DNA of 64,000 bases from assembly GCA_018659585.1 (NCBI GenBank), contig JABJMC010000006.1, positions 62,001 to 126,000 on the forward strand, written 5' to 3'. The notes under the pieces are model-generated. The model was not told the DNA's origin and made no database searches. It worked only from the letters and a program-made list of their open reading frames with translations. Shown here piece after piece: positions 15,878-23,393 of this stretch (within the stretch, counting starts at the first letter, position 1; each line of letters starts with the position of its first letter). The translations under genes and the position numbers were made by a program. The stretch comes from Candidatus Peregrinibacteria bacterium (GTDB taxonomy: Bacteria > Patescibacteriota > Gracilibacteria > UBA1369 > UBA12473).

Positions 15878-16831
15878 ATGGCTTCAGACAATGATACTCC
15901 TTCTAATGAAGAAGGCGATGGCGAGTTAACAGTAAATCAAGCCCTAGATTTCCTCAGCGAAGAATTAGGATTAGGAGATAGTGCAGATGTAGCCGCCGAA
16001 GATCCTCAAGAAGTAACAGATCCTATAGCGGAATGTCGCGATAGAATGCACGGCCCCCCTAGACCTACTCTCCAAAACCAGCTAGATAGTGTATTTGGGA
16101 TGCCAGATACACAGCGTGAAGCTTTAGAAAACAACCCTCTTTATTCAGCCAATGTAATTTATTGTATGGCTACAGTTAACTCAGAAGCTTTAAGAGAAAT
16201 TAGAGCAAGAGTAGCGAGTACCCCAAGTGATGAAGATCTAGAGGACTTAGGTTTAGCATTATTCACGGATGCTGAGATTCAGCTAACAGAGCGCGAACTA
16301 GGAATTGCTGATGATGCGCAAACAATTTCAACGCAGCTAGCGGTTCTGGACGCTATGATTAAATACGAAGAAGAAAGAATTAGAATCAGCTGTGAAAGAT
16401 TATTATTCTTTGGAGTGGATAGACTGTCTTCAACTCCACTACCTAGCGATGTTGTAGAGGCATCTACGGAATCAATACAAGAATTTAGAGTACCTTCAGC
16501 TGCTCGATTAGAATTAATAGAAGGGATGGATGAGGATGAAGCACATGAAAAATTAGAAATGTACCTAGGGATTATTAAAAGTGTTGACCAAGCCATCACA
16601 TTCCTCCAAGGAGAAGATTCTACCGCTGTAAAATTTTTATCAGACGCAGCTAGAAATTTAGACCCCTTCCCTTTAGAATCAATCCCCACAGATTATAATT
16701 ACGCTTTGAGAATAGCCATAGCCGAAGCTCTAACCAAAGAAGAACAAATCGCTGTGTTAGAAGTTGTTAAGGCTAACTGTGAAGGTCAAACAGGAGCTCT
16801 GAATGCAAGGCTAAAAGAGATAGAGGAATAG
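15878..16831 (+). CDS. Acidic orphan protein, soluble
   Basis: 317 aa with no signal peptide, membrane span or recognised domain. The N-terminal 60 residues are acidic and low-complexity (ASDNDTPSNEEGDGELT...), probably disordered. The rest is predicted helical by composition (many Glu, Leu, Ala) with four scattered cysteines (ECRDRM, IYCMA, SCERL, ANCEG). Its start context, TTTAACCCCACCCCCAAATG, resembles that of the next gene, ACTTACCCCCAAAATG, which lies 26 bases downstream; the two are probably cotranscribed. Codon use is richer in A-ending codons than in mutS next door. The function is unknown. Confidence 0.7.
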   Translation: MASDNDTPSNEEGDGELTVNQALDFLSEELGLGDSADVAAEDPQEVTDPIAECRDRMHGPPRPTLQNQLDSVFGMPDTQREALENNPLYSANVIYCMATVNSEALREIRARVASTPSDEDLEDLGLALFTDAEIQLTERELGIADDAQTISTQLAVLDAMIKYEEERIRISCERLLFFGVDRLSSTPLPSDVVEASTESIQEFRVPSAARLELIEGMDEDEAHEKLEMYLGIIKSVDQAITFLQGEDSTAVKFLSDAARNLDPFPLESIPTDYNYALRIAIAEALTKEEQIAVLEVVKANCEGQTGALNARLKEIEE

Positions 16832-16857
16832 TTAACTATCCATAACTTACCCCCAAA

Positions 16858-17346
16858 ATGCCCAATTCATGTCCAGAATGTTCCTTGGGCGGAGTATATG
16901 ATCCTAATGTAGTAATACTCGGCTACAAAATCCCTTGGACGGCGTTAGGTAGTAAGGTGCCTAAAGAATTAAATATTCAAAATGGCTATGTAGGCACTAG
17001 GACTGATGGGACAGGATTTTGTAACCTTAGAGACAAAAAAACAAAACTCTGTAACATGCCAGTAGTGGTGGTTCAAGAACTTTTTGAGCAAATGGTGGAT
17101 AAAATAGAAGGACCAAGCCCTCTTACAGATAGTAATTTGAATAATTATTTCGAAGAAACAAATCGTAAATTAATAAAAATATTTGGCCCCCAATTTAAGC
17201 CTGTTCCGCATGATAAAAATTTAGTAAAACCTTTTCGTAGGGCTGTTCTTGATCAGATAGAAAAATTTAAAGCGAAGTGTGAAATAATAGTTGACCCCAC
17301 AAAATCCATTGATCCGCCACTGGAAGAGCTTGAAAATCAGGCCTAG
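16858..17346 (+). CDS. Cysteine-bearing orphan protein
   Basis: 162 aa. It opens with MPNSCPECSLGG, a CxxC pair that could form half of a zinc site; a second group (GFCNLRDKKTKLCNMP) could supply the other half. The C-terminal half is helical and charged. No signal peptide is present. The protein is not recognised. It shares the C-rich leader with the gene upstream and ends 17 bases before mutS, so a common transcript with mutS is possible. Confidence 0.7.
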   Translation: MPNSCPECSLGGVYDPNVVILGYKIPWTALGSKVPKELNIQNGYVGTRTDGTGFCNLRDKKTKLCNMPVVVVQELFEQMVDKIEGPSPLTDSNLNNYFEETNRKLIKIFGPQFKPVPHDKNLVKPFRRAVLDQIEKFKAKCEIIVDPTKSIDPPLEELENQA

Positions 17347-17363
17347 AAGTCTAGAATACGGCC

Positions 17364-19961
17364 ATGGCCAAGCTTACTCCCATGATGCGGCAGTATACGG
17401 AGATAAAAGGCGAATTTCAGGACTGCATTCTGTTTTTCCGTCTCGGGGATTTTTATGAAATGTTTGAGGAGGATGCCAAGCAGGCAGCCAAGGTTTTGGG
17501 AATAGTTTTAACCTCCAGACATGGGACCCCGATGTGTGGAATCCCTTATCATGCCGTTGAGCAGTATTTGGCCAAGCTCACCGCAGCTGGTATGAAAGTA
17601 GCGATTTGTGAACAAACTAGTGACCCGAGTTTACCCGGAATTGTAAAAAGAGAAGTTGTGCGCGTAATAACCCCCGGAACAACTTTTAGCGACAATCTAC
17701 TCGAAGGAAAATCCAATAATTACGCAGTCGCAATTTTCCCAAAACGTGATTATTTTGGGTTAGCAGCAATAGACTTAACTACTGGCGAATTTTTGGTGAC
17801 TGAATTGCACGGTTACGACCAATTAGCCACCGAAATTCAACGTCTCCAGCCGCGCGAAGTGATCTTGCCGCAAGAAATTAACGATGAAAATTTAACAACT
17901 TTACTCGAGGCTTTCGAAGGAGTTCACGTTTACCCGTACGACACTTACAAAGACGCGAACGAGACTTTGCGCCAACAGTTTGAAGTGCAGAGTTTAGAGG
18001 CTTTTGGGATTGATAAGTGGCCTTTTGCTATTCAAGCTGCTGGGCGTTTATTGAATTATTTAAGAGGCACGCAAAAAACAAATATTTCCCATTTGAAGAG
18101 GTTGCGTCCGTACGCTCCAGACGATCATATGATTTTGGATGAGGCGACGCTTCGTAATTTAGAATTGTTGTCAAACTTGCGCGAGGGTCAGAAAAAAGGG
18201 TCTTTGCTTGGTGTTTTGGATCACACTCAAACCGCCATGGGAGGACGACTATTAAAGAATTGGATTATTCGTCCGCTGACCGACATTGTTCGCATTGAAG
18301 GCCGACTTGAGGCCGTTGAAAAACTATATAATGAGGAACGTTTACACAGCGACTTAACAGAAGAGATTTCTGAAATTTTGGATTTGGAAAGAGTGCTTGG
18401 AAGGCTTAGTTTAGACCGAGGAACTCCACGGGATTTAGTGGCCCTCAAAGTTTCGTTAATGCGAATTCCAGCCATTAAAAAAATGCTCAAAAAAACCAAA
18501 TCACGTGTTTTGAATGAAGTTTATAATCGTTTGGAACCTTTGCCAGATTTAGTTTCGTTGTTACATAAGGCAATTATCGAGGAGCCACCAATAAATTTAA
18601 AAGAAGGTGGCTATATTCACGATAGTTTTAATAAGGATTTATATGAATTAAGAACACTGGCGCGTGAGGGGAAAGGGTTTATCACTAGTCTGCAGGAGCG
18701 TGAGATTAAACGGACTGGAATTTCTTCGTTAAAGGTTAAATACAACAAAGTTTTTGGTTATTATATTGAAATTTCTAAGTCTAATTTGGATCATGTGCCA
18801 AATGATTATTTGCGCAAACAAACCCTGGTAAATGCCGAACGATTTATTACTCCGGAATTAAAGGAATATGAAGAAAAAGTTTTGTCCGCGGATGAAAAAA
18901 GTAAGGCTTTAGAAATGGAATTGTTTAAAGAAGTGCGAGCCGTGGTCATGCAAGAACTGCGAACGATTCAACAGAATGCTGAGGCCATTGCGAAATTGGA
19001 TGTTTTATTAAATTTTGCGGAAATTGCGCGACGTAATCGTTACGTTAAACCAGACCTTTCTAAGGAAAATATTTTGGAAATTAAAGGGGGGCGTCATCCA
19101 GTCGTAGAGTGCATGAATGTGGCGGGGGATTTTGTGCCAAATGACACTATTTTGGGAACCGAGAATCAACAAATTATTCTGTTAACCGGGCCCAATATGA
19201 GTGGGAAGTCGACTTTGCTGCGGCAAGTTGCCCTAATTACTTTGATGGCCCAAATGGGGAGTTTTGTGCCGGCTCAGGCCGCCCGCTTGGGCGTTTCTGA
19301 TCGAATTTTTACGCGTGTTGGAGCTAGCGATAATTTAGTTCGCGGCCAATCTACTTTTATGGTCGAAATGCAGGAAGCCGCCAATATTTTGAATAATGCT
19401 ACCGCCAAGAGCCTTATTATTTTGGACGAAATTGGCCGCGGCACCTCTACTTACGATGGAGTTAGTATTGCCTGGTCCATCCTTGAACATATTCACGATA
19501 AAATTAAAGCCAAAACATTGTTTGCCACGCACTATCACGAGCTTATTTCTGTGGCAGACAAGTTAGCCCGCGCCCAGAACTTTTGTGTGGCGGTTCACGA
19601 AGATGATAAGGGCGTTGTTTTCCTTCACAAAATTCAACCTGGCGGCACGGCCCGCAGTTACGGAATCGAAGTTGCTAAACTAGCCGGCCTCCCTCCTGAA
19701 GTTATTAAAAAATCTGAGCACATCCTGCAAAATCTCGAAGAAGGAGTTGTTGAAAAAGGCATTCGCGAACAAATGAAAGGAGCTTATGACAGTTCTCAAA
19801 TCGGTCTTTTTGATCCTTCGCAAGAAGCTCCTCAAATGCTCGAACGCGAACACGGCAAACTAACGCATCCCGCCCTCGAGCGCCTCAAAGAAATCGATGT
19901 TAATCGAATGACCCCCTTAGAAGCGCTTCAGGCCTTGGAAGAACTTAAAAAGGAGGGTTGA
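17364..19961 (+). CDS. mutS: DNA mismatch repair ATPase MutS
   Basis: 865 aa, full length. MutS recognises mispairs and recruits MutL. The mismatch-reading Phe-x-Glu lies in GDFYEMFEEDA (residues 28-38). Domain order is as usual: N-terminal mismatch domain, connector, lever and clamp (TGISSLKVKYNKVFGYYIEI), then the ATPase with Walker A GPNMSGKST, the MutS signature LIILDEIGRGTSTYDG and the conserved ATHYHEL. The C-terminal tail of about 60 aa is shorter and diverged. No mutL is visible in the window. The stop is TGA. Confidence 0.98.
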   Translation: MAKLTPMMRQYTEIKGEFQDCILFFRLGDFYEMFEEDAKQAAKVLGIVLTSRHGTPMCGIPYHAVEQYLAKLTAAGMKVAICEQTSDPSLPGIVKREVVRVITPGTTFSDNLLEGKSNNYAVAIFPKRDYFGLAAIDLTTGEFLVTELHGYDQLATEIQRLQPREVILPQEINDENLTTLLEAFEGVHVYPYDTYKDANETLRQQFEVQSLEAFGIDKWPFAIQAAGRLLNYLRGTQKTNISHLKRLRPYAPDDHMILDEATLRNLELLSNLREGQKKGSLLGVLDHTQTAMGGRLLKNWIIRPLTDIVRIEGRLEAVEKLYNEERLHSDLTEEISEILDLERVLGRLSLDRGTPRDLVALKVSLMRIPAIKKMLKKTKSRVLNEVYNRLEPLPDLVSLLHKAIIEEPPINLKEGGYIHDSFNKDLYELRTLAREGKGFITSLQEREIKRTGISSLKVKYNKVFGYYIEISKSNLDHVPNDYLRKQTLVNAERFITPELKEYEEKVLSADEKSKALEMELFKEVRAVVMQELRTIQQNAEAIAKLDVLLNFAEIARRNRYVKPDLSKENILEIKGGRHPVVECMNVAGDFVPNDTILGTENQQIILLTGPNMSGKSTLLRQVALITLMAQMGSFVPAQAARLGVSDRIFTRVGASDNLVRGQSTFMVEMQEAANILNNATAKSLIILDEIGRGTSTYDGVSIAWSILEHIHDKIKAKTLFATHYHELISVADKLARAQNFCVAVHEDDKGVVFLHKIQPGGTARSYGIEVAKLAGLPPEVIKKSEHILQNLEEGVVEKGIREQMKGAYDSSQIGLFDPSQEAPQMLEREHGKLTHPALERLKEIDVNRMTPLEALQALEELKKEG

Positions 19962-19983
19962 CTCTAGTCTAGGTAAAAATCTC

Positions 19984-20012
19984 TTGCACTCCTTATTCGC
20001 CCCTGCTAGTAT
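19984..20012 (+). promoter_or_regulatory. Promoter of rpsF-rpsR
   Basis: TTGCAC (19984-19989), 17 bases, TAGTAT (20007-20012), with an extended TGC before the -10 box. The leader is about 80 bases and ends AGTAACCCTTAACTATG. Confidence 0.6.
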
Positions 20013-20098
20013 CTTCTCGCCTTCTTAGAAATAAGAAGCTTTTCTACTTGCGGAAAGGCCCTTGCAAGTTTATATCCACAGAAAAGTAACCCTTAACT

Positions 20099-20818
20099 AT
20101 GTCTGAAGAAAACACTGCCGAACTCGTTTCCTACGAGATTATGGCCATCATCGAGCCCGATGTTACCGAGGCTCAATACAAAAAGCACGTTGATGCTTTG
20201 AAAGCCCTTCTTAAAAAAAGTGGTGCCGAAATCACACACGAACAAGAATGGGGCAAACGCGATTTTGCTTATCCTATCAAGAAGCAAGATAACGGATTTT
20301 ATGTAGTTCTTAATTTCCAAGGTGTTCCTTCCGAAATTGTAGAGCTCGAAAATCAACTTCGAATCACTCCTTTTGTGCTTCGTCACTTAATTATCAAAAC
20401 TCCAGCTGACTATGTGCCGCTTGAGTATGATTGGGACGCTGAATTAGAGGAAGAAGTTGTTAAAGAAGAGAAGAAACCTGTGAAAAAACCTGCTCCAGTA
20501 GTGGTAAAAGCCAAGGAGGAGGAAGCTCCAGTCGAGGAGAAAGAAGAAGTCAAAGAAGAGCCAGCCGAAGAAGTAGTTGAAGAGGCTGCTCCAGTTGAGG
20601 AAGAAGCTCCAGCCGAGGAGAAAGAAGAGGCCAAAGAAGAAGTCAAAGAAGAACCAGCCGAAGAAGTCGTTGAGGAGGAAAAACCTGCCAAGGAGGAAGC
20701 TCCTGCTAAAAAGGAGAAAGAAGAAGTTATCACTGATAAAGCCAGTTCAGAGCGTCTTTCTAAATTAGATGAAAAACTCGAAGAACTTCTTAGTTCTGAC
20801 AATGACCTTAATCTTTAA
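20099..20818 (+). CDS. rpsF: Ribosomal protein bS6 with long acidic C-terminal tail
   Basis: 239 aa, about twice the usual length. Residues 1-105 are the S6 fold (VSYEIMAIIEPDVTEAQ, WGKRDFAYPIKKQDNGFYVV, LRITPFVLRHLI), which binds bS18 in the 30S platform. Residues 115-225 are a low-complexity Glu/Lys/Ala/Pro/Val tail with repeated units such as EEVKEEPAEEVVEE and APVEEEAPAEEKEE. A short helix-forming end follows (SERLSKLDEKLEELL). Glu-rich extensions occur in some S6 proteins, but this one is large. rpsR follows 12 bases later; the usual ssb between them is absent. Confidence 0.95.
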   Translation: MSEENTAELVSYEIMAIIEPDVTEAQYKKHVDALKALLKKSGAEITHEQEWGKRDFAYPIKKQDNGFYVVLNFQGVPSEIVELENQLRITPFVLRHLIIKTPADYVPLEYDWDAELEEEVVKEEKKPVKKPAPVVVKAKEEEAPVEEKEEVKEEPAEEVVEEAAPVEEEAPAEEKEEAKEEVKEEPAEEVVEEEKPAKEEAPAKKEKEEVITDKASSERLSKLDEKLEELLSSDNDLNL

Positions 20819-20830
20819 CCCTAAGTAATA

Positions 20831-21043
20831 ATGCCTAACAAGAATCGCAAAAATTTCGGAAAACTTTGCTACCCAGGCACTACTTGGGTAGATTACAAAA
20901 ATCCAGTTATCAAAAAATACGTTACTATTTACGGGCGCATTAAACCTCGTTACTACACAAAAGTGCCGATGGTTGTCCAAAAATCTCTTTCTCGGGCTAT
21001 CAAAAATGCTCGAATTATGGGGCTCGTTCCTTTCACCAAATAG
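20831..21043 (+). CDS. rpsR: Ribosomal protein bS18
   Basis: 70 aa, the usual length. The S18 pattern is clear: DYKNPVIKKYVTIYGRIKPR followed by QKSLSRAIKNARIMGLVPFTK. It contacts bS6 and rRNA in the 30S platform. A single cysteine (LCYPG) stands where zinc-type S18 proteins have one ligand. The leader contains CTTTAACCCTAAGTAATA before ATG, in part the end of rpsF. Translation is probably coupled with rpsF. Confidence 0.95.
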   Translation: MPNKNRKNFGKLCYPGTTWVDYKNPVIKKYVTIYGRIKPRYYTKVPMVVQKSLSRAIKNARIMGLVPFTK

Positions 21044-21049
21044 TATTTT

Positions 21050-21709
21050 ATGGCGAAACAGGAACTAGCAATCATCTGTGATTTAGATGGTTTACTCGTA
21101 GACAGCGAACCCCTTCACTGGAAGGCGTATCAATCTGTTTTAGGACAGTATGGTTTGGATATTACCAAGGAAATGTTTATTGAAAGTTGGCTTTCGGGAA
21201 AGCATTATGGGACTACTTTTTATCTTAACAAAGTAGGTATCAACGATTCTGCGGAAATAGCGGAAATAAGAGAACAAAAATCCGATAAGTTTATTGAATT
21301 AGCCACGGGAATATTGCCGTTAATGCCTGGAGTAGAGGAATTTTTGGATATGTTAGGGGAAAATGAAATTCCGTGCGCCGTTGGAACAGGTGGACACAGC
21401 AAAGAATATGATTTTACCAAAGAAGAATGTGGACTTGATCGTATTAAAGTTTGGGTTGGTGGTGATGATGTAAAACACAACAAGCCAGCGCCAGATATTT
21501 TCTTGGGAGCAGCTGAAAAATTAGGTGTCAAACCTGAAAACTGCATTATTTTTGAGAATTCAGATATTGGAATGAGTTCGGGGTTAGCCGCGGGTATGAA
21601 AGTTGTGGTGATTCCAAGCCCGTACACAAAAGGACAAGACTTTACCGGGGCAAATAAGGTATTATCTTCTTTGAGCGAAGTTACTCCTGACTTGCTTTCC
21701 AGTCTCTAA
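21050..21709 (+). CDS. HAD-superfamily phosphatase, beta-phosphoglucomutase type
   Basis: 219 aa. The nucleophile motif is CDLDGLLVDSEPLHWKAY (DxDG form), followed by a helical cap, motif II GTGGHS (Gly-Thr-Gly in place of the more usual Ser/Thr-Asn), the Lys in HNKPAPDIFL and motif IV FENSDIGMSSGLAAGM, where Glu-Asn-Ser replaces the usual Glu-Asp-Ser. The substrate is probably a small sugar phosphate or nucleotide, which cannot be specified. The gene starts six bases after rpsR and ends ten bases before proB, so it lies inside a run of cotranscribed genes. Confidence 0.88.
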   Translation: MAKQELAIICDLDGLLVDSEPLHWKAYQSVLGQYGLDITKEMFIESWLSGKHYGTTFYLNKVGINDSAEIAEIREQKSDKFIELATGILPLMPGVEEFLDMLGENEIPCAVGTGGHSKEYDFTKEECGLDRIKVWVGGDDVKHNKPAPDIFLGAAEKLGVKPENCIIFENSDIGMSSGLAAGMKVVVIPSPYTKGQDFTGANKVLSSLSEVTPDLLSSL

Positions 21710-21719
21710 CAAAATTTTC

Positions 21720-22811
21720 ATGCGATTTGTGGTTAAAATCGGAACAAATCTTCTGACTAATGAAGATAATTCTTTAAATACCAATTTTATTCAGCATATT
21801 GTGGATCAAGTTGCCTCTTTGCACAAGAAAGGACACGAAGCAATTATTGTTACCTCTGGGGCCGTGGCCGCGGGCCGTAAAAGCGTTGATTTAAAAAAAG
21901 AATCCAAAAATATTCCCTATCGCCAAGCCTTAGCCGCGATTGGACAAACTTATCTGTTAGAAACCTATCAGAAGAGTTTTGAAAAATACGATATTGTGAT
22001 TGGACAGGTGCTACTGACCATGGTGGATTTGGAACATCACCAGAATTTTTTGAGCACCCGCAATACCATGGAGCTTTTGCTCAAAATGAAGACGGTTCCC
22101 ATTTTAAATGAGAACGATGTTACTACTTTTGACGAGATTAAATTTGGGGACAATGATAATCTTTCGGCGCACATTGCCAGCCTTTTGAATGCTGACAAAT
22201 TACTGCTTTTAACAGATGTGGGGGGAGTTTATGATAGCAATCCTAAGGAGAATCCAAACGCTAAGTGTCTTCGTGTTATTGAAAAAGTTGATGAATCAAT
22301 TTTGAGTCTGGCTGATGGCGGTTCAGATAAAGGCATAGGTGGCATGGAAAGTAAGCTCAAATCCGCTCAGTTTGCGACCGAAGCCGGAGTCGATGTTTGG
22401 ATTGCAGACGGAAACGAGGAAAACGTAATAATAGATTTAGTAGAAGAGAAAAAACATCACGGGACTCATTTTCAAAAACAATTTGGATCCAAAGAAACGC
22501 GCCGCAAATGGCTTCAAACCAAACAGGTCAAAGGCGCTTCTATCACCCTAGACGAAGGTGCTGTTAAAGCTCTTTTGGAGCGTGGAAAAAGTTTGCTTTC
22601 TTCGGGGATTACCGCTGTTGAGGGTGAATTTGAACGCGGTAATGTGGTGGTAATTCTTGGTCCCAATAAAGAAAAAGTTGGTTTTGGGCAGGTGAATTAT
22701 AATGCCGAGGAATTAGTTAAAATAAAAGGCGCTCAATCTGAAGAAATAGAAAAAATCTTGGGTTATGCCCTTGAAAAAGAAGCAATTCATCGCGACAATA
22801 TGGTGGTCTAA
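21720..22811 (+). CDS. proB: Glutamate 5-kinase
   Basis: 363 aa. It phosphorylates glutamate with ATP in the first step of proline synthesis. The amino-acid-kinase fold shows VVKIGTNLLT at the start, VTSGAVAAGRK, PILNENDVTTFDEIKFGDND and LLLTDVGGVYDSNP, then GGMESKLKSAQFATEAG. Residues from about 275 form a PUA domain (GASITLDEGAVKALLERGKSLLSSGI). The pathway partners proA and proC are not in the window. The frame overlaps nothing. Complete. Confidence 0.95.
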   Translation: MRFVVKIGTNLLTNEDNSLNTNFIQHIVDQVASLHKKGHEAIIVTSGAVAAGRKSVDLKKESKNIPYRQALAAIGQTYLLETYQKSFEKYDIVIGQVLLTMVDLEHHQNFLSTRNTMELLLKMKTVPILNENDVTTFDEIKFGDNDNLSAHIASLLNADKLLLLTDVGGVYDSNPKENPNAKCLRVIEKVDESILSLADGGSDKGIGGMESKLKSAQFATEAGVDVWIADGNEENVIIDLVEEKKHHGTHFQKQFGSKETRRKWLQTKQVKGASITLDEGAVKALLERGKSLLSSGITAVEGEFERGNVVVILGPNKEKVGFGQVNYNAEELVKIKGAQSEEIEKILGYALEKEAIHRDNMVV

Positions 22812-22834
22812 ATTTTGGTTCTCTAGTAAACAGG

Positions 22835-22863
22835 TTGAAAAAGTTGGGAAAATTTGGTAAAAT
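22835..22863 (+). promoter_or_regulatory. Promoter of the 22893-29235 gene cluster
   Basis: TTGAAA (22835-22840), 17 bases, TAAAAT (22858-22863), 30 bases before the GTG start at 22893. This separates the following genes from proB. Confidence 0.6.
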
Positions 22864-22892
22864 ATATAGAAATAAAAATAAAATAAATTCAC

Positions 22893-23393
22893 GTGAAAGA
22901 AATACCCAACGAACAAAACTTAGAAAAAAGTAAACCTTTGCTTACTTGGGCTGCTCCGGAATTCATCAAGCATTCCAAAACCGAGAAATGGTTTTACGTA
23001 GCTGGGTTTTTGGTGGCACTGCTAGTTTTGTATGCTTTGTGGAGTGGTTCTTGGACAATGGCCATTGCCTTTATTGTGCTGGCTGGTGTTTATTACATCT
23101 CTCATCACAAAGACCCTGGCGAGGTGACTATTAGTCTTAGTCATTTTGGGGTAAAAATTGGTAATCGACAGATTCCTTACAACCAAATCAAAGCTTTTTG
23201 GATTATTTATCATCCTCCGCATGTTAAGACTCTAAAACTTTTGACAACTGATAAGTGGATGTCAGAAATGACTATTCAACTAGAAAATCAGTCTCCCGGA
23301 GAAGTGCGAACTATTTTGATGAAGCACGTCCCTGAATATGAAGGGAAAGGGGAATCCTTTGTCGATACTCTAATCCGCTTGGCTAAACTTTAA
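22893..23393 (+). CDS. Membrane protein with two spans and a PH-like domain (DUF5673-like)
   Basis: 166 aa, starting with GTG. KTEKWFYVAGFLVALLVLYALW and TMAIAFIVLAGVYYIS are two membrane spans at residues 30-70; the rest is a cytoplasmic beta-rich domain (VTISLSHFGVKIGNRQIPYNQIKAFWIIY) of the kind seen in bacterial PH/DUF5673 proteins. Such small proteins commonly stand next to secretion-like loci in candidate-phylum genomes, though this is from memory rather than shown here. Its stop overlaps the next start as TAATG, indicating coupled translation. Confidence 0.7.
   Translation: MKEIPNEQNLEKSKPLLTWAAPEFIKHSKTEKWFYVAGFLVALLVLYALWSGSWTMAIAFIVLAGVYYISHHKDPGEVTISLSHFGVKIGNRQIPYNQIKAFWIIYHPPHVKTLKLLTTDKWMSEMTIQLENQSPGEVRTILMKHVPEYEGKGESFVDTLIRLAKL

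Noticed and set aside
20410-20802. Ser/Thr-rich ORF antisense to rpsF
   Set aside because: Mirror of the Glu/Lys/Ala repeat codons in the bS6 tail.
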